This document shows positions 1 to 7,016 of a stretch of 24,316 nt of DNA, piece after piece. The position numbers and the translations under genes were made by a program. The notes beneath the pieces are model-generated. The model was not told where the DNA came from, searched no databases, and saw only the letters and a list, made by a program, of their open reading frames with translations. The stretch spans positions 1 through 24,316 of IMG/VR virus record IMGVR_UViG_3300047546_000751; one strand, written 5' to 3'. The stretch's first letter is position 1; each line of letters opens with the position of its first letter. Source of the DNA: a virus.

Positions 1-1310
1 TAAAGGCAACTCAGACCACAATCACTGGGGTTTCCACTTTAGGAATCGTTAATGGTTCCCAATTAAGCATCACTGGTGTTACTACCGTAGGAGATATTAA
101 AGCAACTCAAACAACAATTACTGGAGTTTCTACTCTAGGTGTTGTTAATGGATCTCAGTTGAGTATCACTGGAGTCTCAACTTTTGCTGGAATCACTACA
201 GTTACTGGATCAACTTTATTTGCTAAGCAACTTGATGTAATTGGTGTCTCAACAGTAACTGATCTCAAAGCAACTCAAACTACAATCACTGGAGTTTCTA
301 CTCTTGGTGTCATTGGAGCATCACAACTTAATATAACTGGAGTTTCTACTTTCGCTGGAATCACTACAGTTACCGGATCCACCCTATTCTCCAAGCAACT
401 ATGGGTTTCTGGTGTCTCAACAGTAACTGACTTAAAAGCAACTCAGACCACTATTACCGGTGTTTCTACTCTTGGTGTTGTTAATGGTTCCCAATTAAGT
501 ATCACTGGAGTCTCAACAGTAACTGATCTCAAAGCAACTCAGACCACCATTACTGGCGTTTCTACTTTAGGTGTCACTGGAGCATCACAGCTTAATGTAT
601 CCGGTGTCACGACAGTAACTGATCTTAAGGCAACTCAAACTACAATCACTGGTGTTTCAACTCTTGGTGTTGTTAATGGATCTCAATTAAGTATCACTGG
701 TGTCTCAACAGTAACTGATCTCAAAGCAACTCAAACTACAATCACTGGTGTTTCAACTCTTGGTGTTGTTAATGGATCTCAATTAAGTATCACTGGTGTT
801 ACAACACTAAGCACCACCAATACTAATGCCTTAGGTGCAACTCAACTGAGTATCACTGGAGTCTCCACTCTAAGCACCACCAATACTAATGCCTTAGGTG
901 CAACTCAACTTAATGTTTCTGGTGTTACTACTGTAACAGACTTAAAGGCAACTCAGACCACTATTACTGGTGTTTCTACTTTAGGAATCGTTAATGGGTC
1001 TCAACTGAGTATCACTGGAGTCTCCACTCTAAGCACCACCAATACTAATGCCTTAGGTGCAACACAAATTAATGTAACTGGTGTTACAACACTAAGCACT
1101 ACTAATACTAATGCCTTAGGTGCAACTCAACTTAATGTTTCTGGTGTTACTACTGTAACAGACTTAAAGGCAACTCAGACCACTATTACTGGTGTTTCTA
1201 CTTTAAGTACAACTAATACCAATTCCTTGGATGCCACTCAGATTAATGTATCCGGTGTTTCTACTTTCGCTGGAATCACTACAGTCACATCAGCAACTTT
1301 ATTTGCTAAG
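1..1310 (+). repeat. Coding repeat block 1 of the modular fibre protein
   Basis: Near-identical in-frame repeats code for 16-, 21- and 25-residue modules. The clearest tandem copy is a 74-nt exact match at 630-703 and 726-799, a 96-nt period equal to two 16-residue modules. The block beginning CTAAGCACCACC recurs near 809, 869 and 1029, with a variant near 1090. All unit lengths are multiples of three. Confidence 0.85.
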
Positions 1311-3086
1311 CAAATAAATGCTACTGGAATAGTTACAGCATCTTCATTTGTTGGAAATGGGGCAAATCTATCTGGAATTGTTACTCAGATTGTTGCAGGA
1401 AATAATATTACAATTAGTCCTGTTGGGGGCACTGGAGCAGTCACCATTAATTCAACTGGTGGCAGTGGATCTCTAGGTGTTTTTGATAATTATCCAACAT
1501 ATGTTGGTGTTGTAACAGGAATAGATTTTGGAACTAATCTAACAGTATCTCCAGTTTCTGCTGGTATTGTGACTGTATCGGCATCGGGTGGGACTGGTGA
1601 ATCATATTGGTCTTCCACAGGGGCTGGAATTCATACATTATCTAATGTTGGAATAGGAACAACCAATCCAATTGAAACCTTAACAATTAATGGAGGAATT
1701 GGTGCAACAACGCTGAATATAAGTGGAATTGCGACCTTTGCTGGAATCACTACAGTTACTGGATCCACATTATTTTCTAAGCAACTATGGGTTTCTGGTG
1801 TAACCACAGTAACAGACTTAAAGGCAACTCAAACGACAATCACTGGAGTCTCAACTTTAGGTGTTGTTAATGGATCTCAGTTGAGTATTACTGGTGTTAC
1901 TACTTTAAGCACAACTAATACCAATTCTTTAGTCGTCACCCAACTCAATGTTTCTGGTATAACAACTCTAGATGGAACTGGAGCATCACAACTTAATGTT
2001 ACTGGTGTAACCACAGTAACTGATCTCAAAGCAACTCAAACAACCATCACTGGAGTCTCAACTTTAGGAATCATTAATGGGTCTCAGTTGAGTATTACTG
2101 GAGTTTCTACCTTTGCAGGAATCACTACAGTTACTGGATCTACTTTATTTGCTAAGCAACTTGATGTAATTGGTGTCACTACCTTAAGAACAACTAATAC
2201 TGCTTCTTTGGATTGTGATCAACTTGATGTCCTAGGAATCTCCACCTTCGGGGGAATCACCACAGTTACTGGATCTACTTTATTCTCCAAGCAACTATGG
2301 GTTTCTGGAGTTACTACTGTAACTGATCTCAAAGCAACTCAGACCACCATTACTGGAGTTTCTACTCTAGGTGTTGTTAATGGATCTCAGTTGAGAATCA
2401 CTGGTGTTACTACTTTAAGCACAACTAATACTGCTTCTTTGGATTGTGATCAACTTGATGTCCTAGGAATCTCCACCTTCGGGGGAATCACCACAGTTAC
2501 ATCAGCAACATTTTTTGCCAAGCAAATAAACGCTACTGGAATAGTTACAGCATCTTCATTTAGGGGTGATGGTGGACAACTCACTGGCATAGGATTGGGT
2601 ATTCGTAGTGATGCAACTACAATTGCAGGAGCTGGTGTAACCATTCTTGATTTCACTGGTCCTGGAATTGCAACTGTAACATCTTCCGGAAGCATATCAA
2701 CAATAACAGTTGCAGCAGAAGAAGTTTTTATCATTCCACTGAGTGATGAAACATCCAACATTGCGATCGGAAATAGTGTAATCGCGTTTAGAGCACCCTT
2801 TCCGATGAGGATTGTTTCAATTCCAAGGGCAAGTGTTTCTACTGCCGCAACAACAGGTTTAGTGACCGTTGATATTGCTGTGAATGGATCTACTATTCTT
2901 GGTGCGAATAAATTAACTATAGATGCCAATGAGGTGTCAAGCACTACTGCTGCAACAGCAACAACACTTGCATCAAATCCAACAACTATTGCCGATGATG
3001 CAGCAATTCGTTTTGATATAACTGGAATTGGCACCGGTGCCAAAGGATTAAAAATAAATCTTTATTATTATAAAAATAGCAATTAA
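1..3086 (+). CDS. Modular-repeat virion fibre/structural protein (5'-partial)
   Basis: The reading frame is open from base 3 of the window, so the true start lies upstream; a TTG at 159 is only an internal codon. The visible part, over 1000 residues, is built from about 38 short modules, each beginning (I/V)-x-G-(V/I)-(S/T)-T. They come in a few recurring cassette types of 16, 21 and 25 residues. Two linker domains interrupt them, each containing TGIVTASSF (about 1311-1720 and 2520-2710). A non-repetitive C-terminal part (about 2715-3083) contains IPLSDET and TVDIAVNGS, resembling the jelly-roll head seen at the end of many phage tail and fibre proteins. The composition (Gly, Thr, Ser, Val; almost no Cys or Trp) suggests an extended beta-structured fibre. 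The glycine-rich adhesin-like gene follows 5 nt later. A virion fibre or surface role is inferred; the host receptor is unknown. Confidence 0.75.
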   Translation, partial: KATQTTITGVSTLGIVNGSQLSITGVTTVGDIKATQTTITGVSTLGVVNGSQLSITGVSTFAGITTVTGSTLFAKQLDVIGVSTVTDLKATQTTITGVSTLGVIGASQLNITGVSTFAGITTVTGSTLFSKQLWVSGVSTVTDLKATQTTITGVSTLGVVNGSQLSITGVSTVTDLKATQTTITGVSTLGVTGASQLNVSGVTTVTDLKATQTTITGVSTLGVVNGSQLSITGVSTVTDLKATQTTITGVSTLGVVNGSQLSITGVTTLSTTNTNALGATQLSITGVSTLSTTNTNALGATQLNVSGVTTVTDLKATQTTITGVSTLGIVNGSQLSITGVSTLSTTNTNALGATQINVTGVTTLSTTNTNALGATQLNVSGVTTVTDLKATQTTITGVSTLSTTNTNSLDATQINVSGVSTFAGITTVTSATLFAKQINATGIVTASSFVGNGANLSGIVTQIVAGNNITISPVGGTGAVTINSTGGSGSLGVFDNYPTYVGVVTGIDFGTNLTVSPVSAGIVTVSASGGTGESYWSSTGAGIHTLSNVGIGTTNPIETLTINGGIGATTLNISGIATFAGITTVTGSTLFSKQLWVSGVTTVTDLKATQTTITGVSTLGVVNGSQLSITGVTTLSTTNTNSLVVTQLNVSGITTLDGTGASQLNVTGVTTVTDLKATQTTITGVSTLGIINGSQLSITGVSTFAGITTVTGSTLFAKQLDVIGVTTLRTTNTASLDCDQLDVLGISTFGGITTVTGSTLFSKQLWVSGVTTVTDLKATQTTITGVSTLGVVNGSQLRITGVTTLSTTNTASLDCDQLDVLGISTFGGITTVTSATFFAKQINATGIVTASSFRGDGGQLTGIGLGIRSDATTIAGAGVTILDFTGPGIATVTSSGSISTITVAAEEVFIIPLSDETSNIAIGNSVIAFRAPFPMRIVSIPRASVSTAATTGLVTVDIAVNGSTILGANKLTIDANEVSSTTAATATTLASNPTTIADDAAIRFDITGIGTGAKGLKINLYYYKNSN
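1720..2515 (+). repeat. Coding repeat block 2 of the modular fibre protein
   Basis: This is the second run of the same modules, after the first linker domain. An exact repeat of about 80 nt starting at 2190 recurs at 2421, a distance of 231 nt (77 codons). It includes the segment coding for ASLDCDQLDVLGIST. Confidence 0.8.
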
Positions 3087-3091
3087 CTAAC

Positions 3092-3937
3092 ATGAGCTTC
3101 GTAGCAAATCCATTTTTACTTCCTCACGTTAATCAATTAACTGTCACTACAGTTGGTATAAGCACCTGGACAGTTCCAGTTGGTATTACAAGTATTTCTA
3201 TTGTTTGTGTCGGCGGCGGTGGTGGTGGGGCCCGTGGTGCAAACGGAACAGAAAACTCTGGCGGCGGCGGCGGAGGTCTTCGTTATATTAACCAAACCCC
3301 TGTTACACCTGGAGAACAATTAACATTACGAATCGGAATTGGTGGTACGGGAGCAACTGCTAATGCTGGTAGTGGTGGTGATGGTGGAAATTCATCTGTT
3401 TATAGGGGAAATACTGTTATAATATTTGCTGGCGGCGGAAGAGGTTCTGTTTATAGTGTTGGTGGTGGAACAGCTGGTGTTGGCGGAACTGGAAGTATTG
3501 TGGGTGGCAACGTTGGTGGTGGCGACGGCGGATGGGGAGGAACAAGTAATACCACAAATAATGGAGGAGGTGGAGGTGGAGGTGGTTATGTTGGTGCAGG
3601 AGGATCTGCAAGTGGGGATGTTGGATTAACTACTCCAGCTGCTGGAGCAGGCGGCGGTGGTGGTGGTGGAACTCGTAGCGCAACTGCTGCCCTTGGCGGT
3701 GGTGGTGTTGGTATTGCTACAGGACAGGGAATTAATGGATCTGCTGGCGGTGGTGGTGGATCTGCTGGAAATAGCAATAGCACCACAAATGGCGGACTTT
3801 ATGGCGGCGGTGGAGCAGGAAATGATGCTGCAAACGCAGGCAATGGAGCATCTGGTGTAATCAAAATCATATGGGCAAGTGCAAATGCAGGAATTGCTAG
3901 GACATATCCAACTACAAATGCTGGTGATTTACCGTAA
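3092..3937 (+). CDS. Glycine-rich adhesin-like virion protein
   Basis: The protein has 281 residues. A short N-terminal region (LTVTTVGISTWTVPVGITSISIVCV) leads into long runs of glycine (GGGGGG repeatedly, residues about 40-250) broken by polar segments with N, S, T and A. The C-terminal motif GASGVIKIIW is typical of phage glycine-rich domain proteins. Such domains can fold as polyglycine-II helix bundles, as in the distal receptor-binding adhesin (gp38) of T-even relatives; that fold is inferred here. The ATG lies 5 nt after the stop of the modular fibre gene, so the two are probably one unit. No Shine-Dalgarno sequence is evident. Confidence 0.65.
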   Translation: MSFVANPFLLPHVNQLTVTTVGISTWTVPVGITSISIVCVGGGGGGARGANGTENSGGGGGGLRYINQTPVTPGEQLTLRIGIGGTGATANAGSGGDGGNSSVYRGNTVIIFAGGGRGSVYSVGGGTAGVGGTGSIVGGNVGGGDGGWGGTSNTTNNGGGGGGGGYVGAGGSASGDVGLTTPAAGAGGGGGGGTRSATAALGGGGVGIATGQGINGSAGGGGGSAGNSNSTTNGGLYGGGGAGNDAANAGNGASGVIKIIWASANAGIARTYPTTNAGDLP

Positions 3938-3972
3938 ATTTTAAAATAAATAAAACATGCGCAACCCCAAAT

Positions 3973-4002
3973 TTGACATGCGGAACGTTCTCATGCTATA
4001 CT
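3973..4002 (+). promoter_or_regulatory. Sigma-70-type early promoter
   Basis: A perfect -35 TTGACA (3973-3978) is followed by an 18-nt spacer and a -10 TATACT (3997-4002). Transcription would start near 4009, about 15 nt before the ATG at 4024. Downstream of the -10 box it shares TAGTAGT with the promoter at 7320-7348. Confidence 0.75.
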
Positions 4003-4023
4003 ACTAGTAGTCCCTTAGGTAAT

Positions 4024-4260
4024 ATGAATAAGGAACTTTTAGAAAAAATTGAATACCTTGTGAATGAATTAAATTGGTCTGAGAATGATGAAATAGACAT
4101 TCAAATTGGTGGATGTGCTTCAAGTGGTTTATCCGCAAGCGATACTGCAAATCCAAAATGGCATCGTCCACATGGAACTACAGTATATCAAAATGATGCA
4201 TTTATTGTGATTAAGAATCAGAGTAGAAATCCGGTCATTCGGACAAATTCACAACAATAA
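4024..4260 (+). CDS. Small hypothetical cyanophage protein
   Basis: The protein has 78 residues, beginning MNKELLEKIEYLVNELNW, with an N-terminal helix-forming segment and a later polar part containing GGCASSGLSAS and HRPHGTTVY. The frame extends upstream to a TTG at 3973, but that TTG is the -35 box of a promoter and would lie upstream of the transcript start; the ATG at 4024 is therefore chosen. It is the first gene of the block that leads into the HNH nuclease. I do not recognise the family and see no catalytic motif. Confidence 0.7.
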   Translation: MNKELLEKIEYLVNELNWSENDEIDIQIGGCASSGLSASDTANPKWHRPHGTTVYQNDAFIVIKNQSRNPVIRTNSQQ

Positions 4261-4267
4261 TAAACAT

Positions 4268-4639
4268 ATGCCACTCTATAACTCTTCCGGAGATTATTTG
4301 TATAATCTCCAAGCATGTTCTTCAGCAGAAGCTAAAAGAATGTGGAGGAATGAGATAAAAGAAAAATGGAATCATGAATGTGCGTATTGTGGATCTAATG
4401 ATGAACTAACACTTGACCATATTATTCCTCTTGCTAAAGGTGGTGTTGATTATACACACAATGTTCTTTGTAGTTGCAGAAAATGCAATTCTGATAAAGG
4501 ACATACACCTTGGAGGGATTGGTATGGAGGACAAGAATTCTTCTCATATGAGAGAATGGAAAAAATAGAAGAGTGGATCAGACCACCACGACCATCAAAT
4601 TTATATACTTACCGACAAAGGAGAAATAATGCATCATGA
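4268..4639 (+). CDS. HNH endonuclease
   Basis: The protein has 123 residues. The HNH core runs from about residue 36 to 80: a zinc-knuckle pair C38-x2-C41, the catalytic D50-H51 in LTLDHIIPLAKGG, N65, and a second pair C70-x2-C73 followed by N74 and K77-G78. This is the complete ββα-metal arrangement of McrA-like HNH nucleases (PF01844 type), so the enzyme looks intact. HNH proteins of this size in phages include free-standing homing endonucleases and packaging-associated nicking enzymes; which applies is not visible. Its last 4 nt overlap the glutaredoxin start (ATGA). The C-terminal tail (RPPRPSNLYTYRQRRNN) is basic and may help bind DNA. Confidence 0.85.
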   Translation: MPLYNSSGDYLYNLQACSSAEAKRMWRNEIKEKWNHECAYCGSNDELTLDHIIPLAKGGVDYTHNVLCSCRKCNSDKGHTPWRDWYGGQEFFSYERMEKIEEWIRPPRPSNLYTYRQRRNNAS

Positions 4640-4878
4640 GGTTCACAGTTTATGCTAAGGATGGTTGTGTATATTGTGACAAGATTAAAACAATCTTCAA
4701 TCTTGCCGAGATAGACTATGTTGCATACACATTAGAGAGTGGGGCGTTTACTTATAATCAATTCGTTGAAGTTTTTGGTGAAGACGCTACATTCCCTCAG
4801 GTTGTTTTGAATGATACTCAATCTTTAGGTGGATGTCATCAAACAATTAAATACCTACGCGAAAATAATGTACTTTAA
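4636..4878 (+). CDS. Glutaredoxin
   Basis: The protein has 80 residues with a single glutaredoxin/thioredoxin fold. The redox motif C11-V-Y-C14 follows the first strand (FTVYAKDG). The cis-proline segment is T52-F53-P54-Q-V, and the glutathione-side motif GGC is at 65-67. The size and motifs match phage NrdC-type glutaredoxins, which supply electrons to ribonucleotide reductase in T4; no reductase gene is in this window, so the partner is inferred. The start overlaps the HNH stop by 4 nt, suggesting translational coupling. It is followed directly by the next ATG with no gap. Confidence 0.85.
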   Translation: MRFTVYAKDGCVYCDKIKTIFNLAEIDYVAYTLESGAFTYNQFVEVFGEDATFPQVVLNDTQSLGGCHQTIKYLRENNVL

Positions 4879-5094
4879 ATGTCTATTGAAAAATCCAATA
4901 AATCTGGAATAAATAAAAGAGAACAAAATCATGATATTGATCGTGGTTTTGAGTTCATGCTAAGAAAAAAGAAAGGGAGGGACCAACAAGATCGACCAAA
5001 AACTTTTCACATAAAGTTTGGCAAAATGGTCTCTCTCTTTTACCGGGAGTTCCATTTCCATTTTGAATTTTCATTTGACACTAGAAAACGATAA
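4879..5094 (+). CDS. Small basic/aromatic hypothetical protein
   Basis: The protein has 71 residues, starting immediately after the glutaredoxin TAA (TAAATG). It is rich in Lys and Arg in the first two thirds (MLRKKKGRDQQDRPK). It ends in a striking alternation of aromatic and charged residues, FYREFHFHFEFSFDTRKR, which would form an amphipathic beta strand. The direct abutment supports it as a real gene in the same transcript. I do not recognise the function. Confidence 0.55.
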   Translation: MSIEKSNKSGINKREQNHDIDRGFEFMLRKKKGRDQQDRPKTFHIKFGKMVSLFYREFHFHFEFSFDTRKR

Positions 5095-5110
5095 CTCTCT
5101 GGGGGAAGTC

Positions 5111-5353
5111 ATGTTAGCACTAACTCTGACCATTACAACTTTAATTTCAATAATGTTCTTTTTCGTTGGAGGTGTAGTAGGATGGTTGACAAAGCAACAT
5201 TTCTACGAAAAAGCGTACTTATCATCTCTACCAGTAACTCATCCAGAAATGTTTGATAGTGATGGAAATTTAATCCCAGATGAAATTATAGCAATCCGAT
5301 TTGAAAATACAGACGATTATGACTACAACTACGACGAAGAAGAGAACGACTAG
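5111..5353 (+). CDS. Small single-pass membrane protein
   Basis: The protein has 80 residues, beginning MLALTLTITTLISIMFFFVG. One hydrophobic helix (about residues 2-26) carries a GGVVGW glycine motif and is followed by a polar tail ending in DDYDYNYDEEEND. The ATG at 5111 is preceded by a good Shine-Dalgarno sequence (GGGGGAAG, 5101-5108); the frame is open further upstream, but the SD decides for this start. The acidic tail codons overlap the start of the next gene by 35 nt. It is probably inserted in the host membrane with the C-terminus as the soluble part; function unknown. Confidence 0.65.
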   Translation: MLALTLTITTLISIMFFFVGGVVGWLTKQHFYEKAYLSSLPVTHPEMFDSDGNLIPDEIIAIRFENTDDYDYNYDEEEND

Positions 5354-5888
5354 AAAACCAGTATCGCTAGACCTGCCGATAAATCCATTTGTATTTGAGG
5401 TTCTGGAACTGGCGTCAAAGCAAAGAAGTAAAGCTTTAAAGGTGGAAGTTCTGCGCAAGTATGAGCATCCATCTTTAAAGTCTCTTTTTATTTGGAATTT
5501 TGATCCAAGTGTGGTTTCCATGCTTCCAGATGGACCGGTTCCTTATTCTGACATTACTAAACAAACAGTTAATTCTGGAACGCTTAGTGAGAATGTGTCC
5601 AGGGGATTGGACATAAGAGATGCTCAGTCACAGGATTTGAAGGGTGATGGAAGAACTTCATTGCGTAATGAATATGTCCATCTCTACAATTTTGTGAGGG
5701 GTGGAAACAATACGCTCTCTCAGATTCGCAGAGAGACTATGTTTATCAGTATCGTTGAGGCACTTCATCCTAGGGAAGCAGAGGTTCTTTGTTTGGTAAA
5801 GGATAAGAATCTCACTGACAAATATAATATTCCATTTGAAGTTGTGAAGGAAGCATATCAGGATATTCAATGGGGAAATCGCTCTTGA
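5319..5888 (+). CDS. Conserved cyanophage hypothetical protein (possibly DUF6433 family)
   Basis: The protein has 189 residues from the ATG at 5319 (MTTTTTKKRTTRKPVSL); an in-frame TTG at 5301 is a less likely start. Recognisable stretches are INPFVFEVLELASKQRSKA, YEHPSLKSLFIWNFDPSVV and EALHPREAEVLCLVKDKNL. A disordered Ser/Asp/Arg/Gly-rich linker (about 85-125) separates two predicted helical parts. I associate this pattern with a protein family common in T4-like cyanophages, perhaps the one called DUF6433, but cannot confirm the number from sequence alone. No catalytic motif is visible. The start lies inside the last 35 nt of the membrane-protein gene. Confidence 0.65.
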   Translation: MTTTTTKKRTTRKPVSLDLPINPFVFEVLELASKQRSKALKVEVLRKYEHPSLKSLFIWNFDPSVVSMLPDGPVPYSDITKQTVNSGTLSENVSRGLDIRDAQSQDLKGDGRTSLRNEYVHLYNFVRGGNNTLSQIRRETMFISIVEALHPREAEVLCLVKDKNLTDKYNIPFEVVKEAYQDIQWGNRS

Positions 5889-5904
5889 TCTAATTTAAAT
5901 TATT

Positions 5905-6192
5905 ATGAATGAATTAAATCCTAAAGATTATGGTTGTCAGGTTCTTCTAGAGAAGACTACATTAGAACGAGCAAAGGATACATCATATCCAAATGATGCA
6001 TATTTAATTTGGTATGTAGTTGATGATGTAGAGTATATTGATTTAACTCGCACTCATAAGAGAGTTGCCTTATTTGATTTTTATTATGATAAATACGGTC
6101 CCGGAGCAGTTCAGAAAATTGACTTTGGATATGGAAGAACCAATCCAAAACTTTGGGGATGTGCTCCTAAGATTAAAGGTAAGAAAAAATGA
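5905..6192 (+). CDS. Conserved hypothetical protein
   Basis: The protein has 95 residues, MNELNPKDYGCQVLLEKTTL to a Lys-rich end (KIKGKKK). The middle (YLIWYVVDDVEYIDLTRTHKRVALFDFYYDKYG) looks like mixed alpha/beta structure. The sequence GYGRTNPKLWGCAPKIKG has the look of a conserved cyanophage tail. No catalytic or binding motif is recognised. It overlaps the following gene by 4 nt (ATGA), so it belongs to the same transcript as the gene upstream of speD. Function unknown. Confidence 0.6.
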   Translation: MNELNPKDYGCQVLLEKTTLERAKDTSYPNDAYLIWYVVDDVEYIDLTRTHKRVALFDFYYDKYGPGAVQKIDFGYGRTNPKLWGCAPKIKGKKK

Positions 6193-6386
6193 CTGAAGGA
6201 AAAGGTGGGTTTGGGGAAAAAAATCCAAACGTTATTATTCATAAAGATGAAGTGGGTAAACTTCTTCGAAGTTATAAAAAAGTCAAGAGATATATGCGAT
6301 CTAGCATATATGATGTGAAGAAGATGGATGGAACTGAAACTATGGTGTCAGATCTTCTAGATAAGTATTATGATCCGGATGTCTGA
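6189..6386 (+). CDS. Small hypothetical protein
   Basis: The protein has 65 residues, starting MTEGKGGFGEKNPNVIIHKD and followed by a basic helix (GKLLRSYKKVKRYMRSSIYD) and an acidic end (LLDKYYDPDV). It overlaps the upstream gene by 4 nt and stops 2 nt before the speD ATG, so all three are probably co-translated. The basic helix could bind nucleic acid, but nothing specific supports this. Confidence 0.6.
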   Translation: MTEGKGGFGEKNPNVIIHKDEVGKLLRSYKKVKRYMRSSIYDVKKMDGTETMVSDLLDKYYDPDV

Positions 6387-6388
6387 CA

Positions 6389-6718
6389 ATGTTGGGAAAA
6401 CATTACCTATTAAATCTCTATGATTGTCCCTTTCATCTTTTAAACGATGAAAGGTTTCTTATTGATTTACTGGAGAACGCAGCATCTGCGAGTGGGGCAA
6501 CGGTAGTCCAGACAATCTTCAAAAAATTTGATCCACAGGGTGTAACTGTATTAACTCTTTTGGAAGAAAGTCACATTTCAATTCACACTTGGCCGGAAAC
6601 TGGTGAAGCAGCTGTTGACATTTTTACATGCGGAGATGCGAATCCTAAGGTCGGATGTGATATAATTTGTATTCAGTTGAAATCTGAAAATCACAATATG
6701 AGTTACATCGAAAGATAA
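6389..6718 (+). CDS. speD: S-adenosylmethionine decarboxylase proenzyme
   Basis: The protein has 109 residues, the size of the short prokaryotic class 1b enzyme. The self-cleavage and pyruvoyl-forming site is E60-S61 in LLEESHISIHTWPE; S61 becomes the pyruvoyl group, H66 is the processing histidine and C81 (TCGD) the proton-donor cysteine. All key residues are present, so it should be active. The product decarboxylates AdoMet to provide aminopropyl groups for spermidine synthesis. speD is a known cyanophage auxiliary metabolic gene; more polyamine during infection is the usual explanation and remains an inference. It follows the upstream small gene with a 2-nt gap. Confidence 0.92.
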   Translation: MLGKHYLLNLYDCPFHLLNDERFLIDLLENAASASGATVVQTIFKKFDPQGVTVLTLLEESHISIHTWPETGEAAVDIFTCGDANPKVGCDIICIQLKSENHNMSYIER

Positions 6719-6785
6719 CTTAATGGGATTTGGTATAAGATTGATACTATTTTGTATAAATTGCTACTAAAAATCAGGATTTCGA

Positions 6786-6793
6786 CATAAATA
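6786..6793 (+). promoter_or_regulatory. Possible T4-type late promoter (CATAAATA)
   Basis: CATAAATA matches the T4 late -10 element TATAAATA at 7 of 8 positions. It lies in the 119-nt gap between speD and the 55-codon gene at 6838. A second 7-of-8 match, TATAAATT, is at 6755-6762. The region is AT-rich, so chance matches are possible. The rest of the gap holds only reading frames of fewer than 20 codons. Confidence 0.35.
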
Positions 6794-6814
6794 TGTTTGA
6801 AAAGGAGACATAAG

Positions 6815-6828
6815 GAACGTAGACGTTC
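6815..6828. repeat. Perfect palindrome with 2-nt centre upstream of mini-genes
   Basis: GAACGT-AG-ACGTTC is a perfect inverted repeat with a dinucleotide centre, 9 nt before the ATG at 6838. The two-base centre is too tight for an RNA hairpin with all six pairs, so a protein-binding site is as likely as an RNA structure. Confidence 0.4.
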
Positions 6829-6837
6829 ATTACTATC

Positions 6838-7005
6838 ATGTTCGAAATAGCTCTTCCATTAGTGCTCTCATGTTCCCAGGCAAATATTCTAATGATTAGA
6901 ATATATGGCAAGGACTATCCACCAAAAATTGAAAGGGAATTGTTTAGAGAGATTAAAGATCTTTCACCAAAATGGTGTGAGTGGAGACTTTGGAATAACG
7001 CTTAG
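6838..7005 (+). CDS. Small hypothetical protein (55 residues)
   Basis: This short reading frame encodes MFEIALPLVLSCSQANILMI, then RIYGKDYPPKIERELFREIK and a Trp-rich end (WCEWRLWNNA). It is supported by position: it fills a gap that would otherwise be empty and is followed 11 nt later by the next ATG, whose Shine-Dalgarno sequence overlaps its stop. The codon pattern resembles the neighbours. The N-terminus is hydrophobic but lacks positive charge, so it is not a clear signal peptide. An internal ATG (MIRIYGKDY) is an alternative start. Function unknown. Confidence 0.55.
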   Translation: MFEIALPLVLSCSQANILMIRIYGKDYPPKIERELFREIKDLSPKWCEWRLWNNA

Positions 7006-7016
7006 GAGTAACTAAA

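Noticed and set aside
1-2515. Regular repeats resembling a CRISPR or minisatellite array
   Set aside because: The repeats keep one open frame, unit lengths are multiples of three and there are no unique spacers; they are protein repeats.
2450-3043. 197-codon minus-strand open frame opposite the fibre gene
   Set aside because: It is a shadow of the repetitive coding strand, with no ribosome site and low-complexity Val/Ala/Pro translation.
3945-3952. AATAAATA as a late promoter before 4024
   Set aside because: It is 72 nt from the gene, which already has a consensus sigma-70 promoter; likely AT-rich background.
3973-4023. TTG start for the first small gene
   Set aside because: The TTG is the first base triplet of a consensus -35 box and lies upstream of the expected transcript start; the ATG at 4024 is better.
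6838-6885. Lipoprotein signal (VLSC) in the 55-residue protein
   Set aside because: The N-terminus lacks basic residues and the position before Cys does not fit a good lipobox.
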